A DNA stretch of 64,000 nt from an uncultured Muribaculaceae bacterium (GTDB lineage Bacteria; Bacteroidota; Bacteroidia; Bacteroidales; Muribaculaceae), in assembly GCA_910587925.1 (NCBI GenBank), contig CAJUOC010000014.1:1-64000 (forward strand). The letters run 5' to 3'. The notes under the pieces are model-generated. The model saw only the letters and a program-made list of their open reading frames with translations, had not been told where the DNA came from and searched no databases. Shown here one piece after another: positions 44,916-54,503 of this stretch. The translations under genes were made by a program, and so were the position numbers. The stretch's first letter is position 1. Each line of letters begins with the position of its first letter.

Positions 44916-46192
44916 AAAGACTCACCCTATGGCTGGCTGCGACAGCCATTACCGCCACCGCATGGGCAGGCGACTACGAGGCGGTACGCGACTTCATCGC
45001 GGCGCAGATGCCGCTGTCGGTACGCTCGACCCCGACCGACACACTGGGCAAACTCGGCCTGCCGCATCCCTACAGCGTACCGTGTGTGCGCGGAATGTTT
45101 CAGGATATGTTTTACTGGGACACATACTACACCAATCTCGGCCTGCTCGCCATCGGCGATACCGTGCAGGCCCGCAACAATGTCGACAACATCCTCTACG
45201 TGATAGACCGGCTGGGCTATATGCCCAATGCCACGGAGCGGGGCATGTTCAACCGCTCGCAGCCGCCATACGCCTCGATGATGGTCGACGACATCTACCG
45301 CGCCACCGCCGACACGGCGTGGCTGGCCGCAGCGCTGCCGGTGCTGGAGCGCGAATACGACTTCTGGATGACGCGCCGCATCGCCCCCAACGGCCTCAAC
45401 CGCCACGGCAACTCCGCCACTCCCGACGAGCTGCGCGACTTCTACGGCTACATGACCACCCGCTTCCCGCATCTGCCCGCCGACGCGCCCGACAGCACCC
45501 GTATCGCCGCAGGCTCTCACTTCCTGTCTGAGGCCGAGTCGGGCTGGGACTTCAGCCCGCGCTTCGACTCACGCTGCGAGGACTTCAATCCCGTAGACCT
45601 CAACGCCAACCTATATCTGTACGAGCGCAACTTCGAGCGCTATTACCGCGACTTGGGGCTCGACGGAGCCGACCGCTGGGGCGAGGCCGCCGAGCGCCGC
45701 CGCCGGCTCATGGAGGCCACCATGCGCGACCCCGCCACCGGCCTGTACTTCGACTACGACTACCGCGCCGGCCGGCGATTGGACGTGTACTCGGCAGCAG
45801 TGTTCAATCTGCTGTGGGCAGGCGTGCTCAGCGGGTCCGACGCCGCGGCTGCCGTCGCCGCGCTGCCCCGGCTTGAGATGGAGTGCGGAGTGGTAGGCTG
45901 CGAGATGGCCGAGCGGCCATATGTATACCAGTGGGACTCGCCAAACGCCTGGGCGAGCTTCAATGTGCTGGCCGTGGCCGGTCTCGACCGCTACGGCTAC
46001 AGCGCCGACGCGCTCCGCATCGCCCGCAAGTATGCCGACTCCATCGCCGCCATATACCGCTCCACCGGCAATCTGTGGGAGAAATACAATGGCGTCACCG
46101 GCACCATCGATGTCAAGAGCGAGTATGAGCTGCCACCCTTCATGGGCTGGACGGCGGGCGCTTTTATGTACATGACCGATTTTTTACGATAA
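44912..46192 (+). CDS. GH37-like trehalase-family enzyme
   Basis: A 426-residue exported (alpha/alpha)6-barrel enzyme. Signature 1 of trehalases is recognisable as VRGMFQDMFYWDTYYT, AESGWDFSPRF near residues 207-217 holds the expected catalytic Asp, and signature 2 appears as YQWDSPNAWAS near 338-348. A Lys/Arg-then-hydrophobic signal peptide (MKRLTLWLAATAITATAWA) starts at the ATG 44912. True trehalases are usually longer; with the rhamnosidase it may act on another disaccharide or on plant material. Terminal gene of the two-gene unit. Confidence 0.75.
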   Translation: MKRLTLWLAATAITATAWAGDYEAVRDFIAAQMPLSVRSTPTDTLGKLGLPHPYSVPCVRGMFQDMFYWDTYYTNLGLLAIGDTVQARNNVDNILYVIDRLGYMPNATERGMFNRSQPPYASMMVDDIYRATADTAWLAAALPVLEREYDFWMTRRIAPNGLNRHGNSATPDELRDFYGYMTTRFPHLPADAPDSTRIAAGSHFLSEAESGWDFSPRFDSRCEDFNPVDLNANLYLYERNFERYYRDLGLDGADRWGEAAERRRRLMEATMRDPATGLYFDYDYRAGRRLDVYSAAVFNLLWAGVLSGSDAAAAVAALPRLEMECGVVGCEMAERPYVYQWDSPNAWASFNVLAVAGLDRYGYSADALRIARKYADSIAAIYRSTGNLWEKYNGVTGTIDVKSEYELPPFMGWTAGAFMYMTDFLR

Positions 46193-46276
46193 AAAAAACT
46201 TGCCCCGATGAGTACGTTTTTACAATATTTAAGTCACCTTTGTACAACCAACCTTTATAAACCTTAAGACGAAATC

Positions 46277-47923
46277 ATGAAAAAAGTACTATTCATGCTT
46301 CCGGCTGTGACTCTCGCCACACTCGCATCATGCTCAAGCGACGAGAGCAGCCCCGTGGCCGGCACTCCCGGCAACGAAATCCGCGTCACCACCGAGGTGA
46401 TGGATCTCAGCCGCGCAGGACACACCACCGACAATCTCACGTCATTCGGCCTCATCATCGGCTCCGACAATGAGATTTTCAGCTACCATAAGCAGATGAC
46501 CAAGGCCGGCACCGAGTGGAGCGCCGCCGACGCCGCTCCCATGTACTGGGAAGACCAGGCCAAGGCTGTCGACGTGATAGCCTACGCACCCTACCGCGCC
46601 GACGAGCTCAACTCCAAGTCGAAGATTGAAATAGACGTGGAAGCCGACCAGAGCACCGAGGAGGGCGTGAAGGCATCTGACTTCATCGCCATGAAAAAGC
46701 CCGGATTCGTGCCTCAGAGCGGCCTCAACGCCGAGGGCAAGCTGGCTGTGGCCATGGCCCACATGATGAGCAAAGTATACATCAATGTGGAGTATCCCGA
46801 GTTTTACGACCAGGCCGACGCCGCCAATCCCATGCAGAGCCTCACTGTCGACGGTCTGAAGGTCAACGCCACCCTCGACCTGGGCGCCTGGGACGGCACC
46901 CGCGAGGCCGCCACTCTGGCCATCGACCCCAACAGCGCCGCCGAAACCATGACTCCCTATGCATCGGGATTCGACGCTGCCGCCCGCAAGGTCTCCTACG
47001 AGTTTATCGCCGTGCCTCAGACCGCCAACGCCGAAATCAAGTTTATGATCGCCGGCACTCCCTACAGCTGGACTGCCACCGGCCTTGACCTGCGCAGCGG
47101 CTACGCCACCACCATCAACCTCAGCATCGACAAGACCGGCGTGAGCACCGACAAGGATGTCACCGTCGACCCCTGGGAAGAGGGCGGCAGCATCTCGGGC
47201 AAGCCCGAGCAAGGCGCCGAGGCATTTACCGTAAAGGAAATGACCAACAAGCCCGACTGGCAGTGGGTATACTCCAGCCAGAGCCCCAACTTCTGGGGTG
47301 GCGACCGCGGCATCAAGAATCTCTGGGACGGCGTGAGCGGCGAAGGCCCCGCCCTCGACCACTGCTGGCTCTCCCACGAGATAGTCAAAGGCACCGGCAT
47401 GGCAGCCGAGTATCAGCCTCCCTTTGAGGGCCGCTACCTCGAGGCATTCTGCGTCATCGACCTGGGCAAGACCGAGTGGATTGCCGGCATCGGCGCCATC
47501 ACATCGGGCTTTGGCGACACCACCTGGGAGCGTGCCGAGTTCTACGCCACCGACGCCGCCACCATCGACAACAGCAGCATCTCCGAGCAGGAGCGCGGCA
47601 ACCTCATATGCAGCAACGAGTTTGCCGGCGACGTCAACGGCATCAAGACCGTCATGGACAAGGTATTTGCCATCGACGACCAGCTCACATGGACCAAAAT
47701 CGGCGAGCTCTCGACCGGCGGCGACTTCAGCGCCTGGAAAGAGTACCGCAAGGACTTCAGCGAGGCCGAGCTCGACGCATCGCCCGTAAAGACACGCTAC
47801 ATCAAGGTAGTGTTTGTACCCTACGCCTATCCCCAGGCCGTGGGCAACTACTGCGAGCGCGTATCGTGCGGCGAGATATATCTCAAGCACGTCACCGCCA
47901 AAGCCGGCGTAGCCGTCGACTGA
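46277..47923 (+). CDS. Fimbrillin-family lipoprotein with discoidin-like domain
   Basis: A 548-residue surface lipoprotein (lipobox LASC, Cys19). Residues about 30-310 are a fimbrillin/Mfa-like fold: EIRVTTEVMDLSRAG, YWEDQAKAVDVIAYAPY, and a final VDPWEEGGSISG strand, in the manner of Bacteroidales minor fimbriae. Residues about 320-540 look like an F5/8-type C (discoidin) carbohydrate-binding domain, with IDLGKTEWIAGIGAI and KTRYIKVVFVPYAYP strands. The fusion suggests a surface adhesin or glycan binder. It lies between the GH37 gene and the FecR gene and has its own upstream spacer. Confidence 0.75.
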   Translation: MKKVLFMLPAVTLATLASCSSDESSPVAGTPGNEIRVTTEVMDLSRAGHTTDNLTSFGLIIGSDNEIFSYHKQMTKAGTEWSAADAAPMYWEDQAKAVDVIAYAPYRADELNSKSKIEIDVEADQSTEEGVKASDFIAMKKPGFVPQSGLNAEGKLAVAMAHMMSKVYINVEYPEFYDQADAANPMQSLTVDGLKVNATLDLGAWDGTREAATLAIDPNSAAETMTPYASGFDAAARKVSYEFIAVPQTANAEIKFMIAGTPYSWTATGLDLRSGYATTINLSIDKTGVSTDKDVTVDPWEEGGSISGKPEQGAEAFTVKEMTNKPDWQWVYSSQSPNFWGGDRGIKNLWDGVSGEGPALDHCWLSHEIVKGTGMAAEYQPPFEGRYLEAFCVIDLGKTEWIAGIGAITSGFGDTTWERAEFYATDAATIDNSSISEQERGNLICSNEFAGDVNGIKTVMDKVFAIDDQLTWTKIGELSTGGDFSAWKEYRKDFSEAELDASPVKTRYIKVVFVPYAYPQAVGNYCERVSCGEIYLKHVTAKAGVAVD

Positions 47924-47977
47924 CCCACCCACACATTATCTCAAGGTAAAAAAGATTTATTGCAACTCACCGCAGGT

Positions 47978-48011
47978 ATGCCGCCCGCCACATCACCGGG
48001 GCGGGCGGCAT
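47978..48011 (+). terminator. Hairpin between fimbrillin and FecR genes
   Basis: ATGCCGCCCGCC (47978-47989) pairs perfectly with its complement at 48000-48011 over a ten-base loop. Only a very short T-run follows. It probably ends the fimbrillin transcript. Confidence 0.5.
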
Positions 48012-48060
48012 TTCCGGCGAGGGAGCACCGACACCCCATCATCATCACACCACCACACCC

Positions 48061-49155
48061 ATGAGCAAACTCCACAAAGCCATCCGCGACCTCATCGCAC
48101 ACACCTCTGCGCATGAGCCGACCGTCACCTCTGAGGAAATCACAGAGGGATGGGCCGATACCGTGAGCCGCGCCCTGTCGGTAGCCCGACGCAACCGTCG
48201 CCGCTATACCGCCGCCGCGGCCATAGGCGCCGCAGCCGTGGTCGGCGCGCTGCTATGGCTCACAATCCCCTCGGGCACCGGGCTGCTGTCGACCGGCCGG
48301 GAGATTGAGCTGTATGCCCTGCGCACACCGGCATCGTTTACCGACGGCGAAGGCTCAAGCGTGAAACTGCTCATGGCCGGCGGCACCGAGATGCTGATAG
48401 ACTCGCCCGAGGCGCTCATCGACCACGATGCCTCAGGCTCGCTGGTCATCGACCACGACAGTGTGGCCGCTCCCGCTGTAGCAGAGCAGGCCCCCTCCGA
48501 CGCTCCCGTATACAATCAGGTGATAGTGCCTTACGGCCGGCGCTCGCGCCTGACCATGGCCGACGGCACCCGCATGTGGCTCAACTCCGGCTCGCGCGTG
48601 GTATACCCCGCAGCCTTTGCCTCCGACAGCCGCGAGATCTATCTCGAGGGCGAGGCATACCTCGAGGTCGCCCGCGACACCTCGCGGCCCTTTACGGTAA
48701 AGACCTCCTCGATGAACATACGCGTCACCGGCACACGCTTCAACGTCTTTGCCTATCCGGGCGAGGCTCGCCATGAAGTGGCGCTGGTACAGGGCGGCGT
48801 GACAGTGCGCGGCTCCTCGGCCGGGGAGTGCCGCCTCACACCGGGCCACGCCGTAAGCTCCACCGCCGGGGGCGACCTCGGCTCTGCCCGTCGCGCAGAT
48901 GTGACATCCCGCATCAGCTGGGTCACAAACACCCTCATCTACGACGACGAGCCTCTGCAGGGCGTATTCGAGCGCCTGCGCCTGTACTATGGCAAGCAGT
49001 TTGTGATGGATGCCGGCCTCGACCACATCCATATCACCGGCAAACTCGATATGCCGGGCAGCCTCGAGTCTATCCTGGAGTCGATAGCCTTCTCCGTGCC
49101 GGTGACATTTGAGCACGCCGGCGGCGACACCATCCGTGTCCACTCTCTCAAATAA
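48061..49155 (+). CDS. FecR-family anti-sigma factor
   Basis: A 364-residue inner-membrane regulator. A 48-residue cytoplasmic N-terminus precedes a single helix (residues 51-69); the periplasmic FecR domain (about 158-255) has YGRRSRLTMADGTRMWLNSG and EIYLEGEAYLEVARDTSRPF; the C-terminal DUF4974 domain (about 290-360) contains DEPLQGVFERLRLYYGK. It senses a signal from the SusC STN domain and releases its ECF sigma factor. The usual adjacent sigma gene is missing on the 5' side; the only local candidate is at 61389, at the other end of the locus. Confidence 0.9.
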   Translation: MSKLHKAIRDLIAHTSAHEPTVTSEEITEGWADTVSRALSVARRNRRRYTAAAAIGAAAVVGALLWLTIPSGTGLLSTGREIELYALRTPASFTDGEGSSVKLLMAGGTEMLIDSPEALIDHDASGSLVIDHDSVAAPAVAEQAPSDAPVYNQVIVPYGRRSRLTMADGTRMWLNSGSRVVYPAAFASDSREIYLEGEAYLEVARDTSRPFTVKTSSMNIRVTGTRFNVFAYPGEARHEVALVQGGVTVRGSSAGECRLTPGHAVSSTAGGDLGSARRADVTSRISWVTNTLIYDDEPLQGVFERLRLYYGKQFVMDAGLDHIHITGKLDMPGSLESILESIAFSVPVTFEHAGGDTIRVHSLK

Positions 49156-49217
49156 GCCATCTTCACATCTCTAACCTAAAATTTACAGTGATTACACTTC
49201 AACACACACCGTCGGTC

Positions 49218-52200
49218 ATGCAGAGGCTGTTGCTGCCGCTGCTGATGATGCTTGCAGCGCTCGCCGCAGGCGCGCAGACATCCGACGCCGTCACGCTCCA
49301 CCTCAAGGACGCGCCCGTGAGCCGGGTGCTCGAGACCCTCGAGCGCGACTACAATTATGTATTTGTATACTCCAGCGGCACCATCGATACCGCCCGCAAG
49401 GTGAGCGTCGACGTCACTGCCGCCCCCATCGCCGACGTGCTGGGTAAAGTCTTTGCCGGTACCGGCGTAGAGTGGGTCATCAAAAACCGACAGGTGGCCC
49501 TGCGCCGCGGCCAGACACCCGAGCGCAAGGGACGCCCGGCCAAGGGCGCCACTCATACCCTCAAGGGTGTCGTGACCGAGGCCGCCACCGGCGAGCCTCT
49601 CATCGGCGCCTCCGTGCGGGTCAAGGGCCACAAGGAAGGCGTGGTGACCGACATCGACGGCAACTACTCCATCGAGGTCGGCTCCAATCAGGAAGTCGAG
49701 TACTCCTATGTGGGCTTTGCCACCCAGACCCTCGCCGTGGGCGACTTGGGTGTGCTCGACGTGGCCATGAAGACCGACAATAAGATGCTGTCGGAGGTAG
49801 TGGTCGTGGGTGCCGGCACCCAGGCCCGTGTGTCGGTCACCGGCTCGATACAGTCGGTGCAGGGCACCGAGCTGCGCGCCCCCACCTCGTCGCTGACGAG
49901 CAACTTTGCCGGCAAGCTGGCCGGTGTGATATCGTCGACCACCTCGGGCGAGCCGGGAGCCGTGTCTGAATTCTATATCCGCGGCGTGGGCACATTCGGA
50001 GGCCGCGCCACCCCTCTCATCCTCCTCGACGACGTGGAGATATCCTCGGCCGACCTCAACCGCCTGCCTGCGGAGTCGATCGAGAGCTTCTCCATACTGA
50101 AAGACGCGTCGGCCACCGCCATCTACGGCGCCCGCGGCGCCAACGGTGTGATGATCATCACCACAAAAAAAGGCTCCGAGAATACCCGCGCGCGCATCAA
50201 CGCCAGCGTCGAGTGCTCGTTTCTGAAACCCGTCAACCGCGTGACATACGTCGACGGCCCCACCTACATGGAGATGTACAATGAAGCCCTGCTCAGCCGC
50301 ACTCCCGGCGCCACTCCCAAGTACTCACAGCAGACCATCGACTACACCCGCTCGGGCATCAATCCCTATGTGTATCCCAACGTCGACTGGTACGACCTGC
50401 TCTTCCGCAGCCACACCATGAACCAGCGCGCCAACGTCAACATGAGCGGCGGCGGCTCCAAGGTGACATATTACATGGCCCTGCAAGTCAACCACGACTC
50501 TGGCATGCTCAAGGTGCCCGACGTAAACTCGCTCAAGAGCAACATCGAAGACTGGAACTATATCTTCCAGAACAATATCAGCTACAAGCCCACACCGACC
50601 ACCACCATCGACCTGCACCTCAACGCTCAGTTTGGCAACCGCAAGGGCCCGGGCATGAGCATGACCGATATCTTCTACTCGACATACAACTCCAATCCCG
50701 TCACCTTCCCCGCATACTATCCGAGCGAGGATGGCGAGGGCCATATACGCTTTGGCAACGCTTACCGCAGCGACTCCCGCCTCTACGACAACCCCTACGC
50801 ACAGATGCTGCGGACATTCTCCGAGAGCAACTACGCCACCATCAACGCCTCGCTGCGCGGCACACAGAAGCTCGACTTCCTCACCGAGGGCCTGAGCGCC
50901 ACCGTGCTGGTCAACATGAAGAGCTACGCCACGTCTGACTATACCAACACCATCGAGCCGTACTTCTACCAGGCTGTCGACAACACCTGGGACCCCTCCG
51001 ACCCCGATTTCTTCATGCTGCGCCCGCTGCAGAAGGGTACCGACTTCATCGCCCAGGGCGGCATCAACCGCTACAGCGACTTCCTCTTCTACCTCGACGC
51101 CCGCGTGAATTACGCCCGCCAGTTTGGCGCCCACAATGTATCGGGTATGCTGATGTACATGCAGCGCGAGTACCGCAACAATGTGCTGCCCCAGCGCAAC
51201 CAGGGCCTGTCGGGACGCTTTACCTACGACTACGACCGCAAGTATCTTGTCGAGGTAAACTTTGGCTACAACGGCACCGAGCGCCTTGCCAAGGGTCGCC
51301 GCTTTGAGCTCTTCCCCGCCGTGTCGCTGGGCTGGCGTGTGAGCAGCGAGAAATTCTGGGAACCGATCACCCCGGTCATCAGTGAATTCAAGATACGCGG
51401 CTCCTACGGACTTGTGGGCAGCGACGAGACCGGTCTGCTGGCCGGCGCCGCACACTTCCTGTACAAAAATGAAGTGCTGCTGGGCAGCGGCGGCGGATTC
51501 CACACCGGCGCCGAGCTCGACCAGGCGATCTACAAGCGCGGCCCGGCATTTCTGAAGTATGCCGTGGCCAATGCCGGCTGGGAGCGTGCCAAGAAATTTG
51601 ACATCGGCTTTGACATGCAGCTGCTCAACTCTGTCACCATCGCTTTTGACTACTTCAACGACCACCGCGACCGTATCCTGCAGCGCCGCAGCTCGTGGCC
51701 CGGCATCCTCGGCTACGGCAATGCCGTGCCCTGGGGCAATGTGGGCAAGGTCGACAACCACGGCGTGGAGCTGAGCGTCAACTGGCGCAAAAACATACTC
51801 CCCGACCTGAGCGTCGACGTGCGCGGCAACTTCACCTATACCGAAAACAAATACGTATACAACGACGAGCCCGACTATCCCTTTGTGTGGCAGACCCTCA
51901 CCGGCAAGCCTCTCTCGGCGACATACGGCTACGTGGCCGACGGTCTTTTCAAAGACGAGGCCGACATACGCAACCATGCCTCGCAGGCCAACCTCGGCAG
52001 CGAGATAATGCCCGGCGATATCAAGTACCGCGACATCAACGGCGACGGCATAATCACCGAGGACGACCGCGTGATGCTCTCGCCCTACGGCTCGACACCG
52101 CGCATACAGTATGGCTTCGGCGTGAATGTGGTATGGCGCAAGTGGGACTTCGGCGTATTTTTCAACGGCTCTGCCAAGCGCGCGCTGATGATCAACAATA

Positions 52201-52547
52201 TCGCGCCCTTCTGCTCGGGCGACGGCAATCCCGACCGCAACGTGATGAGCTTCATCGCCGCCGACTACTGGAGCCCGTCGAACCCCGACGCCGCCTATCC
52301 TCGCCTGGGCGTGACCGAGCGTCAGATCAAAAACAATACCGAGGCCAGCTCATTCTGGCTGCGCGACGGCAGCTTCCTGCGCTTCAAGACTCTCGAGCTC
52401 GGATACACGTTCCCCTTTGTGCGCGTGTATGTAAGCGGCGACAACCTGGCCGTATGGAGCAAATTCAAGGAGTGGGACCCCGAGCTGTGGTACAACAATT
52501 ACCCGCTGCAGCGCACCTTCAACGTGGGCGCCCAGTTTAACTTCTAA
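49218..52547 (+). CDS. SusC/RagA TonB-dependent receptor with STN domain
   Basis: A 1109-residue outer-membrane glycan importer. The ATG at 49218 starts a good signal peptide (MQRLLLPLLMMLAALAAGAQ); a GTG at 49188 is a possible alternative. After it comes a STN signalling domain (about 25-80: VTLHLKDAPVSRVLETLERD), a CarboxypepD_reg-like domain (GVVTEAATGEPLIGASVRVK), the plug with RVSVTGSIQSVQGTEL and SATAIYGARGANGVMIITTK, and the barrel ending YPLQRTFNVGAQFNF. The STN domain is the link to FecR. Confidence 0.94.
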   Translation: MQRLLLPLLMMLAALAAGAQTSDAVTLHLKDAPVSRVLETLERDYNYVFVYSSGTIDTARKVSVDVTAAPIADVLGKVFAGTGVEWVIKNRQVALRRGQTPERKGRPAKGATHTLKGVVTEAATGEPLIGASVRVKGHKEGVVTDIDGNYSIEVGSNQEVEYSYVGFATQTLAVGDLGVLDVAMKTDNKMLSEVVVVGAGTQARVSVTGSIQSVQGTELRAPTSSLTSNFAGKLAGVISSTTSGEPGAVSEFYIRGVGTFGGRATPLILLDDVEISSADLNRLPAESIESFSILKDASATAIYGARGANGVMIITTKKGSENTRARINASVECSFLKPVNRVTYVDGPTYMEMYNEALLSRTPGATPKYSQQTIDYTRSGINPYVYPNVDWYDLLFRSHTMNQRANVNMSGGGSKVTYYMALQVNHDSGMLKVPDVNSLKSNIEDWNYIFQNNISYKPTPTTTIDLHLNAQFGNRKGPGMSMTDIFYSTYNSNPVTFPAYYPSEDGEGHIRFGNAYRSDSRLYDNPYAQMLRTFSESNYATINASLRGTQKLDFLTEGLSATVLVNMKSYATSDYTNTIEPYFYQAVDNTWDPSDPDFFMLRPLQKGTDFIAQGGINRYSDFLFYLDARVNYARQFGAHNVSGMLMYMQREYRNNVLPQRNQGLSGRFTYDYDRKYLVEVNFGYNGTERLAKGRRFELFPAVSLGWRVSSEKFWEPITPVISEFKIRGSYGLVGSDETGLLAGAAHFLYKNEVLLGSGGGFHTGAELDQAIYKRGPAFLKYAVANAGWERAKKFDIGFDMQLLNSVTIAFDYFNDHRDRILQRRSSWPGILGYGNAVPWGNVGKVDNHGVELSVNWRKNILPDLSVDVRGNFTYTENKYVYNDEPDYPFVWQTLTGKPLSATYGYVADGLFKDEADIRNHASQANLGSEIMPGDIKYRDINGDGIITEDDRVMLSPYGSTPRIQYGFGVNVVWRKWDFGVFFNGSAKRALMINNIAPFCSGDGNPDRNVMSFIAADYWSPSNPDAAYPRLGVTERQIKNNTEASSFWLRDGSFLRFKTLELGYTFPFVRVYVSGDNLAVWSKFKEWDPELWYNNYPLQRTFNVGAQFNF

Positions 52548-52562
52548 TCATTATCTGAAACT

Positions 52563-54491
52563 ATGAGATACACATATATCAAGAGCCTGTGTGCGGGGCT
52601 GCTGGCCGTGGCCGCCGTCTCGTGCGACTACCTCGATGTGGTGCCGCCGGAGACCGCCGACATCCCCGACACCATGAAAGACAAGAGCGACGCCATCAAC
52701 TTCCTCTACTCATGCTACTCGACCGTGGCCAGCAACTACGCCGGCAACAACCTGGGTATCGAGCAGAGCGCCGACGAGACCGTGTGCCCCGTGATGTGGG
52801 GCCGCCTGTGCCAGGTGGTGTCGTGGAACCAGATGTCGCCCACCGCCGACTCAAATCTCGGCACCCTGATGCTGCCCTGGCATGTGACATACGACGGTCT
52901 GGGGCAGGTCAATCTCTTTGAGAAAATCCTCTCGGAGAGTACCCCGCGCGAGGTGACCGCGGCCGACCGCAGCCGCTGGATGGCCGAGGTGAAGTTTCTG
53001 CGCGCGTGGTATCACTTCCGCATACTCTCGGCCTACGGACCTTGCCCCATCATCGACCACTACTACGACACCAATACCGGCAAGGGCGACCTGCCCGGCC
53101 GCTCCCACTACGACTACTGCGTGGAGCGCATAGTCGGGTGGCTCGACGAGGCTGCCGAAGATCTGCCCGCCACCGTGGAGAGCAACGACCTCGGCCGCGC
53201 CACCTCGACCATATGCAAGGCGCTGAAATCGCGCGTGCTGCTCTACGCCGCATCGCCCCTGTGGAACGGCTCCTTCCCCAACGCCTCCTGGGCCAACACC
53301 TCCTACGAGACACCGGGCTACGGCACCGAGCTGGTGAGCCACGTATACGACCGCGACAAGTGGGTACGCGCCCGGCAGGCTGCCGCCGAGGCAATCGCCC
53401 TCGCCACCGGCGCCGGCAACCGCGCCCTCTTCTCTCTGGAGTCGAGCGAGAATCTGCGCCAGGCGCAGAGCGTGCCGCTGCCCGACATCCCCGGCGCAAG
53501 CGACGACTTCAAGCGCAAGGTGATGCAGATGCGCTACATGATGACCTCGACCGAGACCGAGGGCAACCGCGAGGTAATCTGGGGAGTCATCTCCAACCCC
53601 GACGCCTGGCTCAACTGGAGTGCCGACGCATTCCCCCACAATGTCATCGCCAAAGACGGCGGCGGCAACTCGGGCGGCATATGCACCATGTCGCCGCTGC
53701 TGGAGGCCGCGCAGCGCTTCTACACGGCCTCGGGCATCCTGCCCGAAGACGACCACACGATGCCCCGCGGCGAGTGGTTTGAGTCGGCCGGATACTATGG
53801 CCGCGAAGACATCATCCGCCTCAACGACGGCCGCGAGCCCCGGTTCCACGCATGGATATCGTATGACGGCGATGAGTACTGCCCCAAGGCTGTCAACGGC
53901 GCACCCCTGATAATCGAGGCACGCAACTCGATGCGCCACGGGTACAACCCCGATATGTTCAACCAGGACAACAACACCACCGGCTACTGGCTCAAGAAGT
54001 GGGCCCAGCCTGCATCGCAGTGGCGCCCCGACGGCTCGACCAACATACGCCGTCTGCCCCAGCAGCTGATACGCCTCGCTGAGCTGTATCTCAACCTGGC
54101 CGAGTGTGAGGCCGCCCTCGACAACACGGGCGCCGCGCTGGAGGCTCTCAACAAGGTGCGCGGCCGTGCCGGCGTGCGCGACCTCACTGCCGCCGACCTG
54201 GCGCTGATGCCGCTCACCGACTGGGTGCGCGCCGAGCGCTACATCGAGCTTTTCTGCGAGGGTCACCGCTACTACGACGTGCGCCGCTGGCTCATCGCTC
54301 CTGAGGTACTCCGCTCGGGCGTGCGCACCGGCCTCAACGCCATCGCCAAGAAAGACCCGTCGTTTGAGGAGTTTAACGTCCCCACCCCGGTCGACCAGCC
54401 TTTTGCCTGGGACAACCGCATGTATCTGCTCCCCGTCAAGTCGAGCGAAATCTACAACAACCCTCAGCTCGTGCAAGCTCCGGGCTATTAA
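52563..54491 (+). CDS. SusD/RagB surface glycan-binding lipoprotein
   Basis: A 642-residue lipoprotein (lipobox region AVSC near residues 18-21). It carries the SusD helical TPR scaffold: FLYSCYSTVASNY, VKFLRAWYHFRILSAYGPCP near 142-161, TICKALKSRVLLYAASPLW, and the C-terminal RLAELYLNLAECEAALDN and ERYIELFCEGHRYYDVRRW blocks. It closes the SusC barrel and captures the oligosaccharide. It follows SusC by 15 bases. Confidence 0.94.
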   Translation: MRYTYIKSLCAGLLAVAAVSCDYLDVVPPETADIPDTMKDKSDAINFLYSCYSTVASNYAGNNLGIEQSADETVCPVMWGRLCQVVSWNQMSPTADSNLGTLMLPWHVTYDGLGQVNLFEKILSESTPREVTAADRSRWMAEVKFLRAWYHFRILSAYGPCPIIDHYYDTNTGKGDLPGRSHYDYCVERIVGWLDEAAEDLPATVESNDLGRATSTICKALKSRVLLYAASPLWNGSFPNASWANTSYETPGYGTELVSHVYDRDKWVRARQAAAEAIALATGAGNRALFSLESSENLRQAQSVPLPDIPGASDDFKRKVMQMRYMMTSTETEGNREVIWGVISNPDAWLNWSADAFPHNVIAKDGGGNSGGICTMSPLLEAAQRFYTASGILPEDDHTMPRGEWFESAGYYGREDIIRLNDGREPRFHAWISYDGDEYCPKAVNGAPLIIEARNSMRHGYNPDMFNQDNNTTGYWLKKWAQPASQWRPDGSTNIRRLPQQLIRLAELYLNLAECEAALDNTGAALEALNKVRGRAGVRDLTAADLALMPLTDWVRAERYIELFCEGHRYYDVRRWLIAPEVLRSGVRTGLNAIAKKDPSFEEFNVPTPVDQPFAWDNRMYLLPVKSSEIYNNPQLVQAPGY

Positions 54492-54503
54492 ATCAGACAT
54501 CAG

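Noticed and set aside
47941..48060. Riboswitch before the FecR gene
   Set aside because: Only one simple hairpin (47978-48011) is visible, without a conserved aptamer pattern; a weak terminator is the better reading.
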